A stretch of 11,832 nt of DNA from an uncultured Eubacteriales bacterium (GCA_902766185.1 CACXCQ010000268.1:1-11832), one strand, 5' to 3'. Shown: positions 1 through 7,295, counted from the stretch's first letter. Notes: a model not told the origin generated them from the letters alone. A program made the numbers and translations.

Positions 1-54
1 AAAACACTTTTTCAGAGGCAACATCAGCGGCTTATGGAGTCTTACAAAAGCAAT

Positions 55-88
55 CGACCCGGGTCCGGGCTCGGATCCGGGTCGTTTT
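55..88 (+). terminator. Rho-independent terminator of the gene upstream of the window
   Basis: A 13-bp stem (55-67 pairing with 72-84, one G-U pair) closes a GGCT tetraloop and is followed directly by TTTT. The upstream gene itself is not recognisable: bases 1-54 are open in all three plus frames but too short to assign. Part of the stem, 60-80, recurs almost exactly at 9021-9041. Confidence 0.8.
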
Positions 89-124
89 ATCTAACGTGAG
101 ATATATGGAGCGATAAAAACGAAA

Positions 125-1324
125 ATGAAAGATAAGATCGCAATGGGATTCCACGCATGTGTGGATTACGAACTGATTTGGAATACGGAGACGGTGGAGC
201 AGATCATCCAGGATTACAACATCCGGGCGGATGAGCTGCGGCTGGACGTTGGAGTCCACACGGAACGGGACGCGTGGATCTTCTGCCTTGCTCACCTACA
301 GGCAGGTATCGGCGGAGAGATCGTGCCCGATGATGCGCAGGCTGTAATCGATTTCGCGGAGCACTTCGACTACAAGGTCACTTTGGGCGGAACACCGACC
401 CGGGCTGCCATCGTCCTGGACAAGCTCGGCTATAAGACAGCCCTGCAGACCAGCTGCTGGAACCGGTATGTGAGGGAACTTCTGCCGGATAGCGTAACGG
501 CAGTTCCCGGAACGGCGGAGGATAAGAAAATCTACCCGCACATTGTCCTGCAATGCGCGCAGGGAACGCATATCTACGCAGGGGATATCAGCTTCACCAC
601 CCCCAGAGAAAACCGTATCATGATCTCCCGGGATGATACCAGTCTGGATATACCGGTGAAGGTTATGGAATTCGGCCCCCTCATCAGGGACGCAGGGGTC
701 TTCCTACTGGGTTGCTTCAGCGAGGTCATCGACAGATACACCCTTGACCGCCTGTTGGAGGAGACCAAACAGCTTCTGGATTATCTGCCGAAGGATGCAG
801 TGCTCATCTATGAGGATGGCTGCTATGTGGTGAAAGCATTTCGTTACTATGTGCAGCATGCCCTTCAGGGGTACATCGATGTGCTCAGCATGAACGAAGA
901 TGAACTGCAGGAATATATCGGCCAGTCGCTGGACATTCTGGATGCTCCGGCCGTTTCGGAAGCCATTCGGCAGGTCTATGAAGCGCTGGGTGTGGAGACT
1001 CTGGTGGTGCACAGCGCCAAATGGGCGCTGGCCTATGGACCTAAGGCGCAGAGGATCCGGGAATCTCTCATCGGTGGAACCGCCATGGCCACCACCAGAT
1101 TCCGTCTGGGAGATGATTTCACCGAAGAGGACTATGAGGAGAGCAAAAAGATGGAAGACCGGGAGGACGCGACCATCTTCTGCGATGAGCTCCGCCAGAT
1201 CCTGGGCAGGAAGGTCTGCATAATCCCCAGCAAGGACATGAGCCATGTGGAGAACCCCACCGTAGTGGGACTGGGTGATTCCTTCGCGGGAGGATTTCTG
1301 CCGGGGTTGCTGGGACTCAAATAG
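125..1324 (+). CDS. ADP-dependent glucokinase/phosphofructokinase family sugar kinase
   Basis: Predicted cytoplasmic kinase that would transfer phosphate from ADP to glucose or fructose-6-phosphate (ADP_PFK_GK family, ribokinase fold). Visible marks are a GGTPTRAA segment at residues 88-95 near the expected sugar site, an NxxE motif (N257, E260) after a conserved SM pair, and the C-terminal GLGD-SFAGG segment with D385 as expected catalytic base. At 399 residues it is shorter than the archaeal enzymes (about 450). The HxE motif of archaeal members appears as I228-Y229-E230, so the histidine seems lost. The ATG at 125 has a modest GGAG (107-110) 14 bases upstream; an in-frame ATG at 143 lacks a site. 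The fructokinase gene follows 92 bases downstream. Substrate (glucose or fructose-6-phosphate) and phosphate donor cannot be decided from sequence. Confidence 0.8.
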   Translation: MKDKIAMGFHACVDYELIWNTETVEQIIQDYNIRADELRLDVGVHTERDAWIFCLAHLQAGIGGEIVPDDAQAVIDFAEHFDYKVTLGGTPTRAAIVLDKLGYKTALQTSCWNRYVRELLPDSVTAVPGTAEDKKIYPHIVLQCAQGTHIYAGDISFTTPRENRIMISRDDTSLDIPVKVMEFGPLIRDAGVFLLGCFSEVIDRYTLDRLLEETKQLLDYLPKDAVLIYEDGCYVVKAFRYYVQHALQGYIDVLSMNEDELQEYIGQSLDILDAPAVSEAIRQVYEALGVETLVVHSAKWALAYGPKAQRIRESLIGGTAMATTRFRLGDDFTEEDYEESKKMEDREDATIFCDELRQILGRKVCIIPSKDMSHVENPTVVGLGDSFAGGFLPGLLGLK

Positions 1325-1416
1325 TACGACTGGGAAAAGGATGCAAATCGCAGATGCCGGTTCCGGGTAGCAAATCACCGCTTCATGCGGAGCGCGGTTT
1401 CTAAGGAGGAAGTCAA

Positions 1417-2376
1417 ATGATGACGGATATTATAACGCTGGGAGAGGTGCTGATCGATCTGACGCAGACCGGGACCGATGAGAAAGGGATCCGCCAGTTC
1501 GCGGCTTTTCCGGGAGGCGCCCCGGCCAATGTGGCCGTGGCAGCAGCCCGCCTTGGCTCAGAGTGCGGATTCATCGGCAAAGTAGGGAATGACAGCTTCG
1601 GTCAGAGCCTCCGGGATACACTGGAGAAGGAAGGCGTGAACACCGATGGACTGTTCACCACAGAAGAAAGCCCCACCACGCTGGCCATCGTTAATGTGGA
1701 CGAGCAGGGGGAGCGCAGCTTCGCCTTCTATCGTCAGCCCGGTGCGGATACCCGGCTCACCGCGGAAGAGGCCATCCGGGTCCTGGAGGAGAGCAATCCC
1801 CGGATCCTGCATTTCGGTTCCCTTTCGCTGACTTCAGAGCCTTCCCGTTCGGCGACGCTCTCCGCGGTGAAGCATGCAAAGGCAGCAGGGATCCTGGTCA
1901 GCTACGACCCGAATTTCCGGCCTGCCCTTTGGACTAGTGAGGAAGAGGCTGTCCTGTGGATGAAGGAGCCCCTGGAGCAGGCGGATATTCTGAAGGTCTC
2001 CGATGAGGAGATGGTCCTGCTCACCGGGACGGATAAGCTGGAAACGGGAAGCCAGATTCTGGCGGATCACGGGATCCGGCTGGTTCTGATCACGCTGGGT
2101 TCCGAAGGTGTGTTCTATCGGTTCGGGGAGACCGCCGGCCGTGTGCCCGGGGTACCGGTGACCGTCAGCGATACCAACGGGGCAGGGGACACCTTCCTGG
2201 GGGCTATGCTCGGTCAGATCAGCCGCGTACTGGAAAGGCAGGGAAAGCTGGATGAGGAACAGCTCAAAGGGTTCCTGGATTTCGCGAACCGGGCCGCGGC
2301 AAAGACCTGCAGCCGTCCCGGCGCCATCCCGGCCATGCCCACGCTGAAGGAGATGAGAGCGGAGGAACAGATGTGA
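1417..2376 (+). CDS. scrK: Fructokinase, PfkB/ribokinase family
   Basis: ATP-dependent sugar kinase, most likely converting fructose to fructose-6-phosphate in the cytoplasm. The 319 residues match the usual size of bacterial fructokinases. The N-terminal PfkB signature is present with a PGGAPANVA sugar-binding segment at residues 32-40 and a following G-F-I-G-K-V-G-N-D stretch. The C-terminal signature DTNGAGD lies at 252-258, with D258 as catalytic base; the third residue is N where most members have T. The start has a consensus AAGGAGG (1403-1409) 7 bases before the first of two adjacent ATG codons. It follows the ADP-dependent kinase and overlaps the next gene, suggesting an operon. Fructose preference is inferred from resemblance to ScrK; other ketohexoses or ribose are possible. 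Confidence 0.85.
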   Translation: MMTDIITLGEVLIDLTQTGTDEKGIRQFAAFPGGAPANVAVAAARLGSECGFIGKVGNDSFGQSLRDTLEKEGVNTDGLFTTEESPTTLAIVNVDEQGERSFAFYRQPGADTRLTAEEAIRVLEESNPRILHFGSLSLTSEPSRSATLSAVKHAKAAGILVSYDPNFRPALWTSEEEAVLWMKEPLEQADILKVSDEEMVLLTGTDKLETGSQILADHGIRLVLITLGSEGVFYRFGETAGRVPGVPVTVSDTNGAGDTFLGAMLGQISRVLERQGKLDEEQLKGFLDFANRAAAKTCSRPGAIPAMPTLKEMRAEEQM

Positions 2377-2744
2377 TAACCACCTCGCTGATCTTTACCT
2401 GCATCATTCTTCTGGCGGCAGGGGCACTGTTCGCCTGGCTCGTCTCCGCCGACGACTTCGAGGGGCGGTGGATCAGCATCGGGGTCATGGACGGCGACAG
2501 GCTGGCGTCATTTCCCTTTGGGACGATCACCCACGAGCTGCGCTTTGAGAACGGGGATGTAGAGTACATGATCAACGGAGAGCATGTCCCGGTCACCAGA
2601 TCGGGAAAGGTCCTTCGGGCCGAGCTTGCGGCCCAGATCTGCATCGATTATCACATCCACATCAGCGAAGGCCGCCTGATCATGGCGGACCCCAACGGCA
2701 TGCAGACCGTTTTCGAAAAGCTGGAAGAAGAAGAAACCGCATAA
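2373..2744 (+). CDS. Small membrane-anchored protein of unknown function
   Basis: I do not recognise the family. The 123-residue product has one N-terminal hydrophobic helix (about residues 5-25) followed by a soluble part rich in alternating polar and hydrophobic residues, as in a small beta-rich domain, and a C-terminal acidic tail (LEEEETA). With few positive charges before the helix and no clear signal peptidase site it could be a signal anchor with the domain outside; topology is uncertain. The start is GTG at 2373, which overlaps the fructokinase stop codon (ATGTGA), with GGAGG at 2361-2365 seven bases upstream, so translation is probably coupled to the kinase. No terminator is seen before the tRNA promoter at 2761. 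Confidence 0.7.
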   Translation: MITTSLIFTCIILLAAGALFAWLVSADDFEGRWISIGVMDGDRLASFPFGTITHELRFENGDVEYMINGEHVPVTRSGKVLRAELAAQICIDYHIHISEGRLIMADPNGMQTVFEKLEEEETA

Positions 2745-2760
2745 TTTATGCAGATTTCCT

Positions 2761-2790
2761 TTGACATCCCCACATACTTTCATGTATAAT
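2761..2790 (+). promoter_or_regulatory. Promoter of the tRNA-Arg gene
   Basis: TTGACA (2761-2766) and TATAAT (2785-2790) are both perfect sigma-70/SigA consensus boxes, separated by 18 bases. Transcription would start near 2797, about 23 bases before the mature tRNA. Such a strong promoter fits a stable RNA gene. Confidence 0.85.
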
Positions 2791-2819
2791 ACTATTCGGT
2801 GTTCGGTTAGAAATCACCT

Positions 2820-2896
2820 GCGCCATTAGCTCAATTGGATAGAGTGTCTGACTACGAATCAGAAGGTTTGGGGTTCGAGTCCCTAATGGCGCGCCA
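2820..2896 (+). tRNA. tRNA-Arg, anticodon ACG, CCA encoded
   Basis: The full cloverleaf can be drawn. The 7-bp acceptor stem pairs 2820-2826 with 2886-2892 perfectly. The D stem is 2829-2832 with 2842-2845 and has a G-U end pair. The anticodon stem is 2847-2851 with 2859-2863, and the loop CTACGAA holds anticodon ACG at 2854-2856. A 5-base variable region follows, then a T stem 2869-2873 with 2881-2885 and loop TTCGAGT. G2893 is the discriminator base and CCA is encoded at 2894-2896. An ACG anticodon (normally edited to ICG by TadA) reads CGU, CGC and CGA. The gene appears monocistronic. Confidence 0.97.
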
Positions 2897-2904
2897 GAGA
2901 AAAA

Positions 2905-2932
2905 ACAGGCTCTAAAGGGTCTGTTTTTTTTT
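2905..2932 (+). terminator. Rho-independent terminator after tRNA-Arg
   Basis: ACAGGCTC (2905-2912) pairs with GGGTCTGT (2917-2924), using two G-U pairs, around a TAAA loop, and runs into a nine-T tract. The A-run before the stem could extend pairing with the T tract. Confidence 0.85.
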
Positions 2933-2940
2933 ATTCATTG

Positions 2941-2949
2941 TGGTAGAAT
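2941..2949 (+). promoter_or_regulatory. Probable extended -10 promoter of ilvE
   Basis: TGG-TAGAAT is an extended -10 box (TGn plus a 5/6 match to TATAAT). The expected -35 position falls in the T tract of the tRNA terminator, so no good -35 box exists. Transcription would start near 2956, leaving a 30-base leader with no room for a T-box or other riboswitch. Confidence 0.6.
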
Positions 2950-2985
2950 AGTATCAGTATTGTATCTGAAAGGAGTTGTAGACTT

Positions 2986-4014
2986 ATGACTAAGAATATC
3001 GATTGGGGCAATCTGAGCTTTGTGTATCAGCCCACGGATTACCGGGTGACGGCGAAATGGCAGGACGGTGAGTGGAGCGAGCTGGAGCTGACCACGGATC
3101 CGCAGGTCCATATCTCCGAGTGCGCTGGCGTTCTGCAGTATGCACAGACCGTTTTCGAGGGACTGAAGGCATACCGGACAGAGGATGGCAAGGTCGTCAC
3201 GTTCCGCCCGGACCTGAACGCGAAGAGACTGGTGGATTCCGCGAAAAGGCTGGCCATTCCGGTGGTTCCGGAGGAGATGTTCATGAAGGCGCTGGATATG
3301 CTGGTAAAGGCCAACGAGGAATGGGTACCTCCCTATGGAAGCGGCGCGTCTCTCTACGTCCGTCCCTTCATTTACGGAAGCGGCCCGATCATCGGCGTAG
3401 CCCCGTCTCCGGAATATGAATTCCGCATGATGTGCATGCCGGTAGGTCCCTACTTCAAGGAAGGCGTCAAGCCGATCGTCATCAAGGTTTCCGATTTTGA
3501 CCGGGCAGCTCCCCACGGTACAGGCAACATCAAGGCCGGTCTGAACTACGCCATGAGTCTTTACGCCGGCGAGCTGGCCCACGAGGAAGGCTTCGCTGAG
3601 AACATGTACCTCGATGCGGGCAGCAGAACGTACGTGGAAGAGACCGGCGGCGCCAACTTCATCTTCATCACCAAGGACGGCAAGGTGGTAACGCCCAAGT
3701 CCAAGTCCGATTCCATCCTGCCTTCGGTCACCAGAAGAAGCCTGATGATCGTGGCCAAGGACATCCTGGGCATGGAGACAGAGCAGAGGGAGGTTCCCTT
3801 CTCCGAAGTGCCCGAATTCACGGAGTGCGGACTGTGCGGAACGGCAGCGGTCATCTCACCGGTGGGCAAGATCTACGACCACGGCAAGGAGATCGCGTTC
3901 CCCAGCGGCATGGAAGAGATGGGCCCCACCATCAAGAAGCTCTATGACACCCTCACCGGCATCCAGATGGGAACCGTTCCCGCGCCGGAGGGCTGGATCC
4001 ACGAAATCAAATAG
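2986..4014 (+). CDS. ilvE: Branched-chain amino acid aminotransferase
   Basis: PLP-dependent class IV aminotransferase that interconverts leucine, isoleucine and valine with their 2-oxo acids using glutamate/2-oxoglutarate in the cytoplasm. The 342-residue length and the sequence are typical of the longer bacterial/eukaryotic-type enzymes. Visible marks are the N-terminal QTVFEGLKAY segment (54-63), the arginine of YVRPF, the catalytic Schiff-base lysine K183 in GTGNIKAG, the conserved E219 in EETGGAN, and a C-terminal CGTAAVISPVG segment in the phosphate-binding region. AAAGGAG (2969-2975) lies 10 bases before ATG. It has its own promoter and terminator, so it is probably transcribed alone. 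No other branched-chain biosynthesis genes are nearby, so a catabolic role is as likely as a biosynthetic one. Confidence 0.96.
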   Translation: MTKNIDWGNLSFVYQPTDYRVTAKWQDGEWSELELTTDPQVHISECAGVLQYAQTVFEGLKAYRTEDGKVVTFRPDLNAKRLVDSAKRLAIPVVPEEMFMKALDMLVKANEEWVPPYGSGASLYVRPFIYGSGPIIGVAPSPEYEFRMMCMPVGPYFKEGVKPIVIKVSDFDRAAPHGTGNIKAGLNYAMSLYAGELAHEEGFAENMYLDAGSRTYVEETGGANFIFITKDGKVVTPKSKSDSILPSVTRRSLMIVAKDILGMETEQREVPFSEVPEFTECGLCGTAAVISPVGKIYDHGKEIAFPSGMEEMGPTIKKLYDTLTGIQMGTVPAPEGWIHEIK

Positions 4015-4024
4015 TCAGATCACG

Positions 4025-4057
4025 CAAAGGCAGGCAAGTCCTGCCTTTGTGTTATTT
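4025..4057 (+). terminator. Rho-independent terminator of ilvE
   Basis: CAAAGGCAGG (4025-4034) and CCTGCCTTTG (4040-4049) form a perfect 10-bp stem with a CAAGT loop, followed by TGTTATTT. The 5' arm with two more upstream bases, 4023-4031, is also perfectly complementary to 4082-4090 just before the next gene, so an alternative fold is possible. The tail is a weak U tract and may be leaky. Confidence 0.8.
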
Positions 4058-4116
4058 AAGAAGCGAAGGCGCCGAAGGCCAGCCTTTGCGGGTATGTTGA
4101 GAAAGGAGGCTGGAAG

Positions 4117-4887
4117 ATGGCTGACACGAGACTATGGGATATTGTGAATGAACTCAAAGGACCGGGATATAAATGGGTGAACCTGACCCACGAGCTGAGC
4201 CCGGAGACGCCTCACTGGTTCGGTTTCGCGCCGATGCAGGGGGATCTGCTCTTCGATTACCTGGAGGGTACGCCGGAGGATAAGATGGCGCCCATGCGCT
4301 GCCACCAGTGGAGCGTGGCCAGCCAGTACGGCACCCACGCGGACGTTCCCATCCACTTCCACGGCGATGGAAGGGACATGAGCCAGATCACGGAGAAGGA
4401 GCTGATGTACCCCATGGTGGTCATCGATAAATCCGCGGAGTGCGAAGCGGATCCTGACTTCATGCTGACCATCGATGACCTCAAGGCCTGGGAAGAAGAA
4501 TACGGCAAGATCCCTGAGGGAAGCTTCGTGGCTTTCCGCACGGACTGGTACAAGAAGCCGGATCTGGAGAACAAGGATGAGAACGGTCAGCCTCATTATC
4601 CGGGCTGGGATATCGAAGCCATCCGCTGGCTGGTGGAGGAGAGGAACATCGGCGCCATCGGCCATGAACCGGCTGACACGGACCCTGGAAAGGTGACCAC
4701 GAAGGAAGGCGCGTATCCCTATCCCGGAGAGCAGTACATTCTGGCGGTCGACCGTATCCAGATCGAGGTCATGCGCAATCTCGATCAGCTCCCGCCGGTG
4801 GGCGCGATCATCTTCATCGGATTCCCCAAGCTGAAGGACGGCACCGGATTCCCCACCAGGGTCTATGCCATCTGCCCGGCGGAGTAG
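4117..4887 (+). CDS. Cyclase / kynurenine formamidase-like metal hydrolase
   Basis: Cytoplasmic hydrolase of the cyclase superfamily (PF04199; includes KynB and isatin hydrolase), whose members open amide or lactam bonds with a divalent metal. The family motif lies at residues 70-80 as QYGTHADVPIH, giving H74 and D76 as metal ligands. The first ligand, normally histidine, is Q70. The C-terminal glutamate ligand appears retained as E217 before NLDQLP, but the histidine expected 12 residues earlier is E205. A GHEPADTDPG segment (182-191) could supply H183 instead. ATG at 4117 has AAAGGAGG (4102-4109) upstream. The AhpD-like gene follows 24 bases later, probably cotranscribed. No tryptophan pathway genes are near, so the substrate is unknown. 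Confidence 0.85.
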   Translation: MADTRLWDIVNELKGPGYKWVNLTHELSPETPHWFGFAPMQGDLLFDYLEGTPEDKMAPMRCHQWSVASQYGTHADVPIHFHGDGRDMSQITEKELMYPMVVIDKSAECEADPDFMLTIDDLKAWEEEYGKIPEGSFVAFRTDWYKKPDLENKDENGQPHYPGWDIEAIRWLVEERNIGAIGHEPADTDPGKVTTKEGAYPYPGEQYILAVDRIQIEVMRNLDQLPPVGAIIFIGFPKLKDGTGFPTRVYAICPAE

Positions 4888-4896
4888 GAGAGACAG

Positions 4897-4904
4897 AAGG
4901 AGGT
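4897..4904 (+). promoter_or_regulatory. Ribosome binding site that sets a TTG start
   Basis: AAGGAGGT, a perfect anti-16S match, lies 7 bases before TTG at 4912. No ATG in this frame is better placed, so the TTG start is well supported. Confidence 0.85.
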
Positions 4905-4911
4905 AAACGAA

Positions 4912-5520
4912 TTGGCACTTGTATTTGACGAACAGCTGTCCCGGCTTCAGAAACCTGTCCGGGAGGACATGACGGACGAGGAATACGCCGTATTTGACAA
5001 GAATGTAGAGGTGATGATGGAGAACTGGGGGTTCATCAACAACCTGTTCAAGATCCTGCCCCTGAACGCGAAGGAGTACATCGGCTTCCTGAATTTCAAG
5101 GGTTCTCTCTACAACGATTCCTGTTTCCTGACGGACGCGCAGAAGGAAATGATCGGCGTGGTGGTCTCTTCCTATAACTGCTGCACGTATTGCCTGCAGA
5201 CCCACGGAGACAATCTCCGGGGAATGTGGAAGAACGCCTCTCTGGTGGATAAGCTCTCCGGTAACTACAGGGCCTGCAAGGATGAACTGTCCAGAGAGGA
5301 TTACGCCCTGTGCGAATACGCCTGGTTCGTGACGGCCCACCCGCGGGATATCGAACAGGAGCAGGTGGATAAGCTTCGGGATGCGGGATTTGACGATCAT
5401 CAGATCCTGGAGGCGGCCTTTGTGGCCGGATTCTTCAACTACACCAACCGGTGGGTGAGCACCATCGGACCGGTGGTGAATCCAGGACACTTCAAGCATA
5501 ACCGGGATTTCGAGAAGTAG
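4912..5520 (+). CDS. AhpD-like carboxymuconolactone decarboxylase family protein
   Basis: A 202-residue all-helical protein of the CMD/AhpD-like superfamily, probably a thiol peroxidase or related redox enzyme. The active-site pattern is complete: C91-x-x-C94-x-x-x-H98, with E79 twelve residues before the first cysteine, the same spacing as the AhpD catalytic glutamate and cysteine. An extra cysteine, C90, precedes the motif. The C-terminal part (QILEAAFVAGFFNYTNR) resembles the second half of 'peroxidase-related' family members. Translation starts at TTG behind a consensus site. It lies 24 bases after the cyclase gene, so the pair may act on one compound; that link is inference. The physiological oxidant or substrate is unknown. 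Confidence 0.85.
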   Translation: MALVFDEQLSRLQKPVREDMTDEEYAVFDKNVEVMMENWGFINNLFKILPLNAKEYIGFLNFKGSLYNDSCFLTDAQKEMIGVVVSSYNCCTYCLQTHGDNLRGMWKNASLVDKLSGNYRACKDELSREDYALCEYAWFVTAHPRDIEQEQVDKLRDAGFDDHQILEAAFVAGFFNYTNRWVSTIGPVVNPGHFKHNRDFEK

Positions 5521-5540
5521 AGGGGAAGAGTCTCCCTGCG

Positions 5541-5576
5541 GGCTCGCTGATCCGCGGATTGTGAGATCGGTGAGCC
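5541..5576. terminator. Hairpin between convergent genes, possible bidirectional terminator
   Basis: 5541-5552 pairs with 5565-5576 over 12 bp (two G-U pairs) around a 12-base loop. A competing 9-bp pairing joins 5546-5554 to 5585-5593, reaching into the stop codon of the minus-strand gene. Neither has a T tract on either strand, so intrinsic termination is uncertain; it is the only structure between the two convergent units. Confidence 0.45.
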
Positions 5577-5588
5577 GCGGATGCCGGA

Positions 5589-6773
5589 TCAGCAGTTGCC
5601 CCGGAGAATGTTGTTGTCGATGTTCTTCAGGACGTTGCGATCGATGGAAGAAAGCCCCGCGATCAGGGCATCGATATCTTCCTTCGTGTTGAAGAAGCCC
5701 AGGCTGATCCGCAGACAGCCGTCGTAGACTTTGTTCTTCAGATGGGTGTGGATCAGACCCGCGCAGTGGTGTCCGGCCCGGACGGCGATGTCGTTTTCCC
5801 GGTCCAGGATGGCGGCCACTTCGTTGGCGCGAAAGCCTTCCAGGTTGATGCTGACCACGCCGGCCTGGGGCGCGTTCGGGGGAGCACAGTAGATCGTGAT
5901 CTCCGGGAGAGCTTCCAGCCTTTGCAGAAGATACTGCGTCAGCTCGGATTCCTTTTGCCAGGGGTCCACGGTCCTGAGCCAGGCGAGAGAAGCCTGAAGG
6001 CCGCGGATGGCAGGGGAGTCCATGCTGGCGCATTCCATTTTTTCGGGCATGTGGCGGGGCATCTCCGGATCCTCGGAACGGATCCCGTTGCCGCCTGCCA
6101 GAAGAGGCTTAAGGTCGATGCCGTTACGGATGAGAAAGCCACCGATCCCGAAGGGCGCGTACAGGGTCTTATGGCCCGCAAAGGCGATGAAATCCGCCTT
6201 GAGGCGGGGGAACTGCATACGAACAAGGCCCATGGCCTGGGCTGCGTCGAGCAGCGTCAGCGCGCCGTGGGCTTTTGCTATGGTGAAAACTTCCCGGGCG
6301 GGAAGGACGTAGCCGGTGACGTTGCTGACTGCGGTCACGCAGACGAGCTTCGGCGGGGCGCCGACAAACAGACGCTCCGTTTCCTCAAGATCGATCGAAA
6401 GGTCCTCCCGCAGAGGAAGCTGGAGGACGCGGATGCCGAAGCGCTTTTCCATGAGGCGAAGGGGCCGGAGCACAGCATTGTGCTCGTAGGGAGAGACGTA
6501 GCAGACGTCTCCTTCATTCCAAAAAAGGCCCTGAATGATCTGGTTCAGGGCCACGGTTACGGAAGGGGTGAGGACCACCTCGGCCTGGCCCCGGGCATCG
6601 CAAAGGCTGATCAGATCCTGTTTCACTTCTCTGACCATGGCGGTTGCTTCCCGGGCGGCACGATAGGCGCCCCGGCCTGCATTGACTGCAGATGTACGGT
6701 TGTAGCGATCCACCGCATCGTAAACGCAATCGGGTTTCGGGAAGGTGGTCGCTCCGTTATCGAGATAGATCAT
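5589..6773 (-). CDS. Cysteine desulfurase-like class V aminotransferase (EF2568 type)
   Basis: PLP enzyme of 394 residues in the aminotransferase class V/cysteine desulfurase fold, cytoplasmic. Typical features are the start IYLDNGATTFPKP, H98 in YEHNAV stacking on PLP, D176 and Q179 in LLDAAQ, the Schiff-base lysine K202 in AGHKTLYAP, the GGNGIRSEDPEMP loop (228-240), and the catalytic cysteine C337 in VRAGHHCAG. The short active loop and this wording fit the family named after Enterococcus faecalis EF2568 (TIGR01977) rather than IscS or SufS. No iscU, sufU, thiI or nifU lies alongside, so it may serve sulfur or selenium transfer or catabolism of a cysteine-like amino acid. Last gene of the dsdA operon, 21 bases after the thioesterase and with a poor ribosome site, so translation may be coupled. 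Confidence 0.85.
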   Translation of the reverse strand: MIYLDNGATTFPKPDCVYDAVDRYNRTSAVNAGRGAYRAAREATAMVREVKQDLISLCDARGQAEVVLTPSVTVALNQIIQGLFWNEGDVCYVSPYEHNAVLRPLRLMEKRFGIRVLQLPLREDLSIDLEETERLFVGAPPKLVCVTAVSNVTGYVLPAREVFTIAKAHGALTLLDAAQAMGLVRMQFPRLKADFIAFAGHKTLYAPFGIGGFLIRNGIDLKPLLAGGNGIRSEDPEMPRHMPEKMECASMDSPAIRGLQASLAWLRTVDPWQKESELTQYLLQRLEALPEITIYCAPPNAPQAGVVSINLEGFRANEVAAILDRENDIAVRAGHHCAGLIHTHLKNKVYDGCLRISLGFFNTKEDIDALIAGLSSIDRNVLKNIDNNILRGNC

Positions 6774-6794
6774 GACTTCAGACAGGCTGTTCGT

Positions 6795-7280
6795 CTACTT
6801 GTGCTCTTTGTCCGTATCGATGTTCATGTTGATCGAAGTGGCGGAAGCCACCAGCTTACCCGTCTTCTTGGAAAATGCCTCGGCGGTCACGTGGGTCAGG
6901 CGCTTGCCTACTGCAACGGCAGTGGCGGTGACCACCAGGGTGTCTCCGCTGTAGGCCGGGCGAACGTAGTTTACGTCCAGATTGACGGTGGGAGCGAAGT
7001 TCTCTCCCGCGAAAAATCTGGACAGAGCGGCGATGGTCACATCAAAGGCTGTGCAGATGATGCCGCCGTGAAGCTGGCCTACCCGGTTCTCCATCCATTC
7101 TGTAATGGGAAATTCATAAGTCAGAGACTGGTCATCAAAAGAGCAGGAGTAGGCAGAACACTGCATCATGCCGTTCAGCTTCTCCTCCTGTTCAACGTTA
7201 TTCTGATAGACGGTCTGCTTCGCATGTTCCATCATCAGTTCCTGACCTTCTTCGCTGGTCAATGATTTCCATCCAAGCAT
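6795..7280 (-). CDS. PaaI-like hotdog-fold thioesterase
   Basis: A 161-residue single hotdog-domain protein, likely an acyl-CoA thioesterase acting in the cytoplasm as a homo-oligomer. The PaaI/YdiI-type signature is clear: N65 and G68, then LHGG (70-73), with D80 on the central helix, followed by the VNLDVNYVRPA strand and GDTLVV motif typical of the family. The N-terminal 35 residues precede the domain and are rich in charged residues. AGGAGGT sits 7 bases before ATG. It begins 15 bases after the dsdA stop codon and is clearly in that operon. The acyl-CoA substrate cannot be predicted; no CoA ligase or paa gene is in the window. Confidence 0.85.
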   Translation of the reverse strand: MLGWKSLTSEEGQELMMEHAKQTVYQNNVEQEEKLNGMMQCSAYSCSFDDQSLTYEFPITEWMENRVGQLHGGIICTAFDVTIAALSRFFAGENFAPTVNLDVNYVRPAYSGDTLVVTATAVAVGKRLTHVTAEAFSKKTGKLVASATSINMNIDTDKEHK

Positions 7281-7295
7281 AATCGTTACCTCCTG

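Noticed and set aside
1325..1416. Possible terminator or promoter between the two sugar kinases
   Set aside because: Only 4-5 bp hairpins and no T tract or promoter boxes; the pair reads as one operon.
2373..2744. Lipoprotein signal in the small membrane protein
   Set aside because: The single cysteine near residue 10 lies at the start of the hydrophobic stretch, not after it, so no lipobox is present.
2950..2985. T-box or leader-peptide attenuator before ilvE
   Set aside because: The predicted leader is only about 30 bases and has no peptide rich in branched-chain codons.
4132..6033. A 633-codon minus-strand open frame
   Set aside because: It lies antisense to the well-supported cyclase and AhpD-like genes and overlaps the aminotransferase in another frame. 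Its product is rich in R, H, P and G as expected of a GC-rich shadow frame.
5742..7265. A 507-codon plus-strand open frame
   Set aside because: Antisense to the class V aminotransferase and thioesterase genes, with no recognisable motif and atypical composition.
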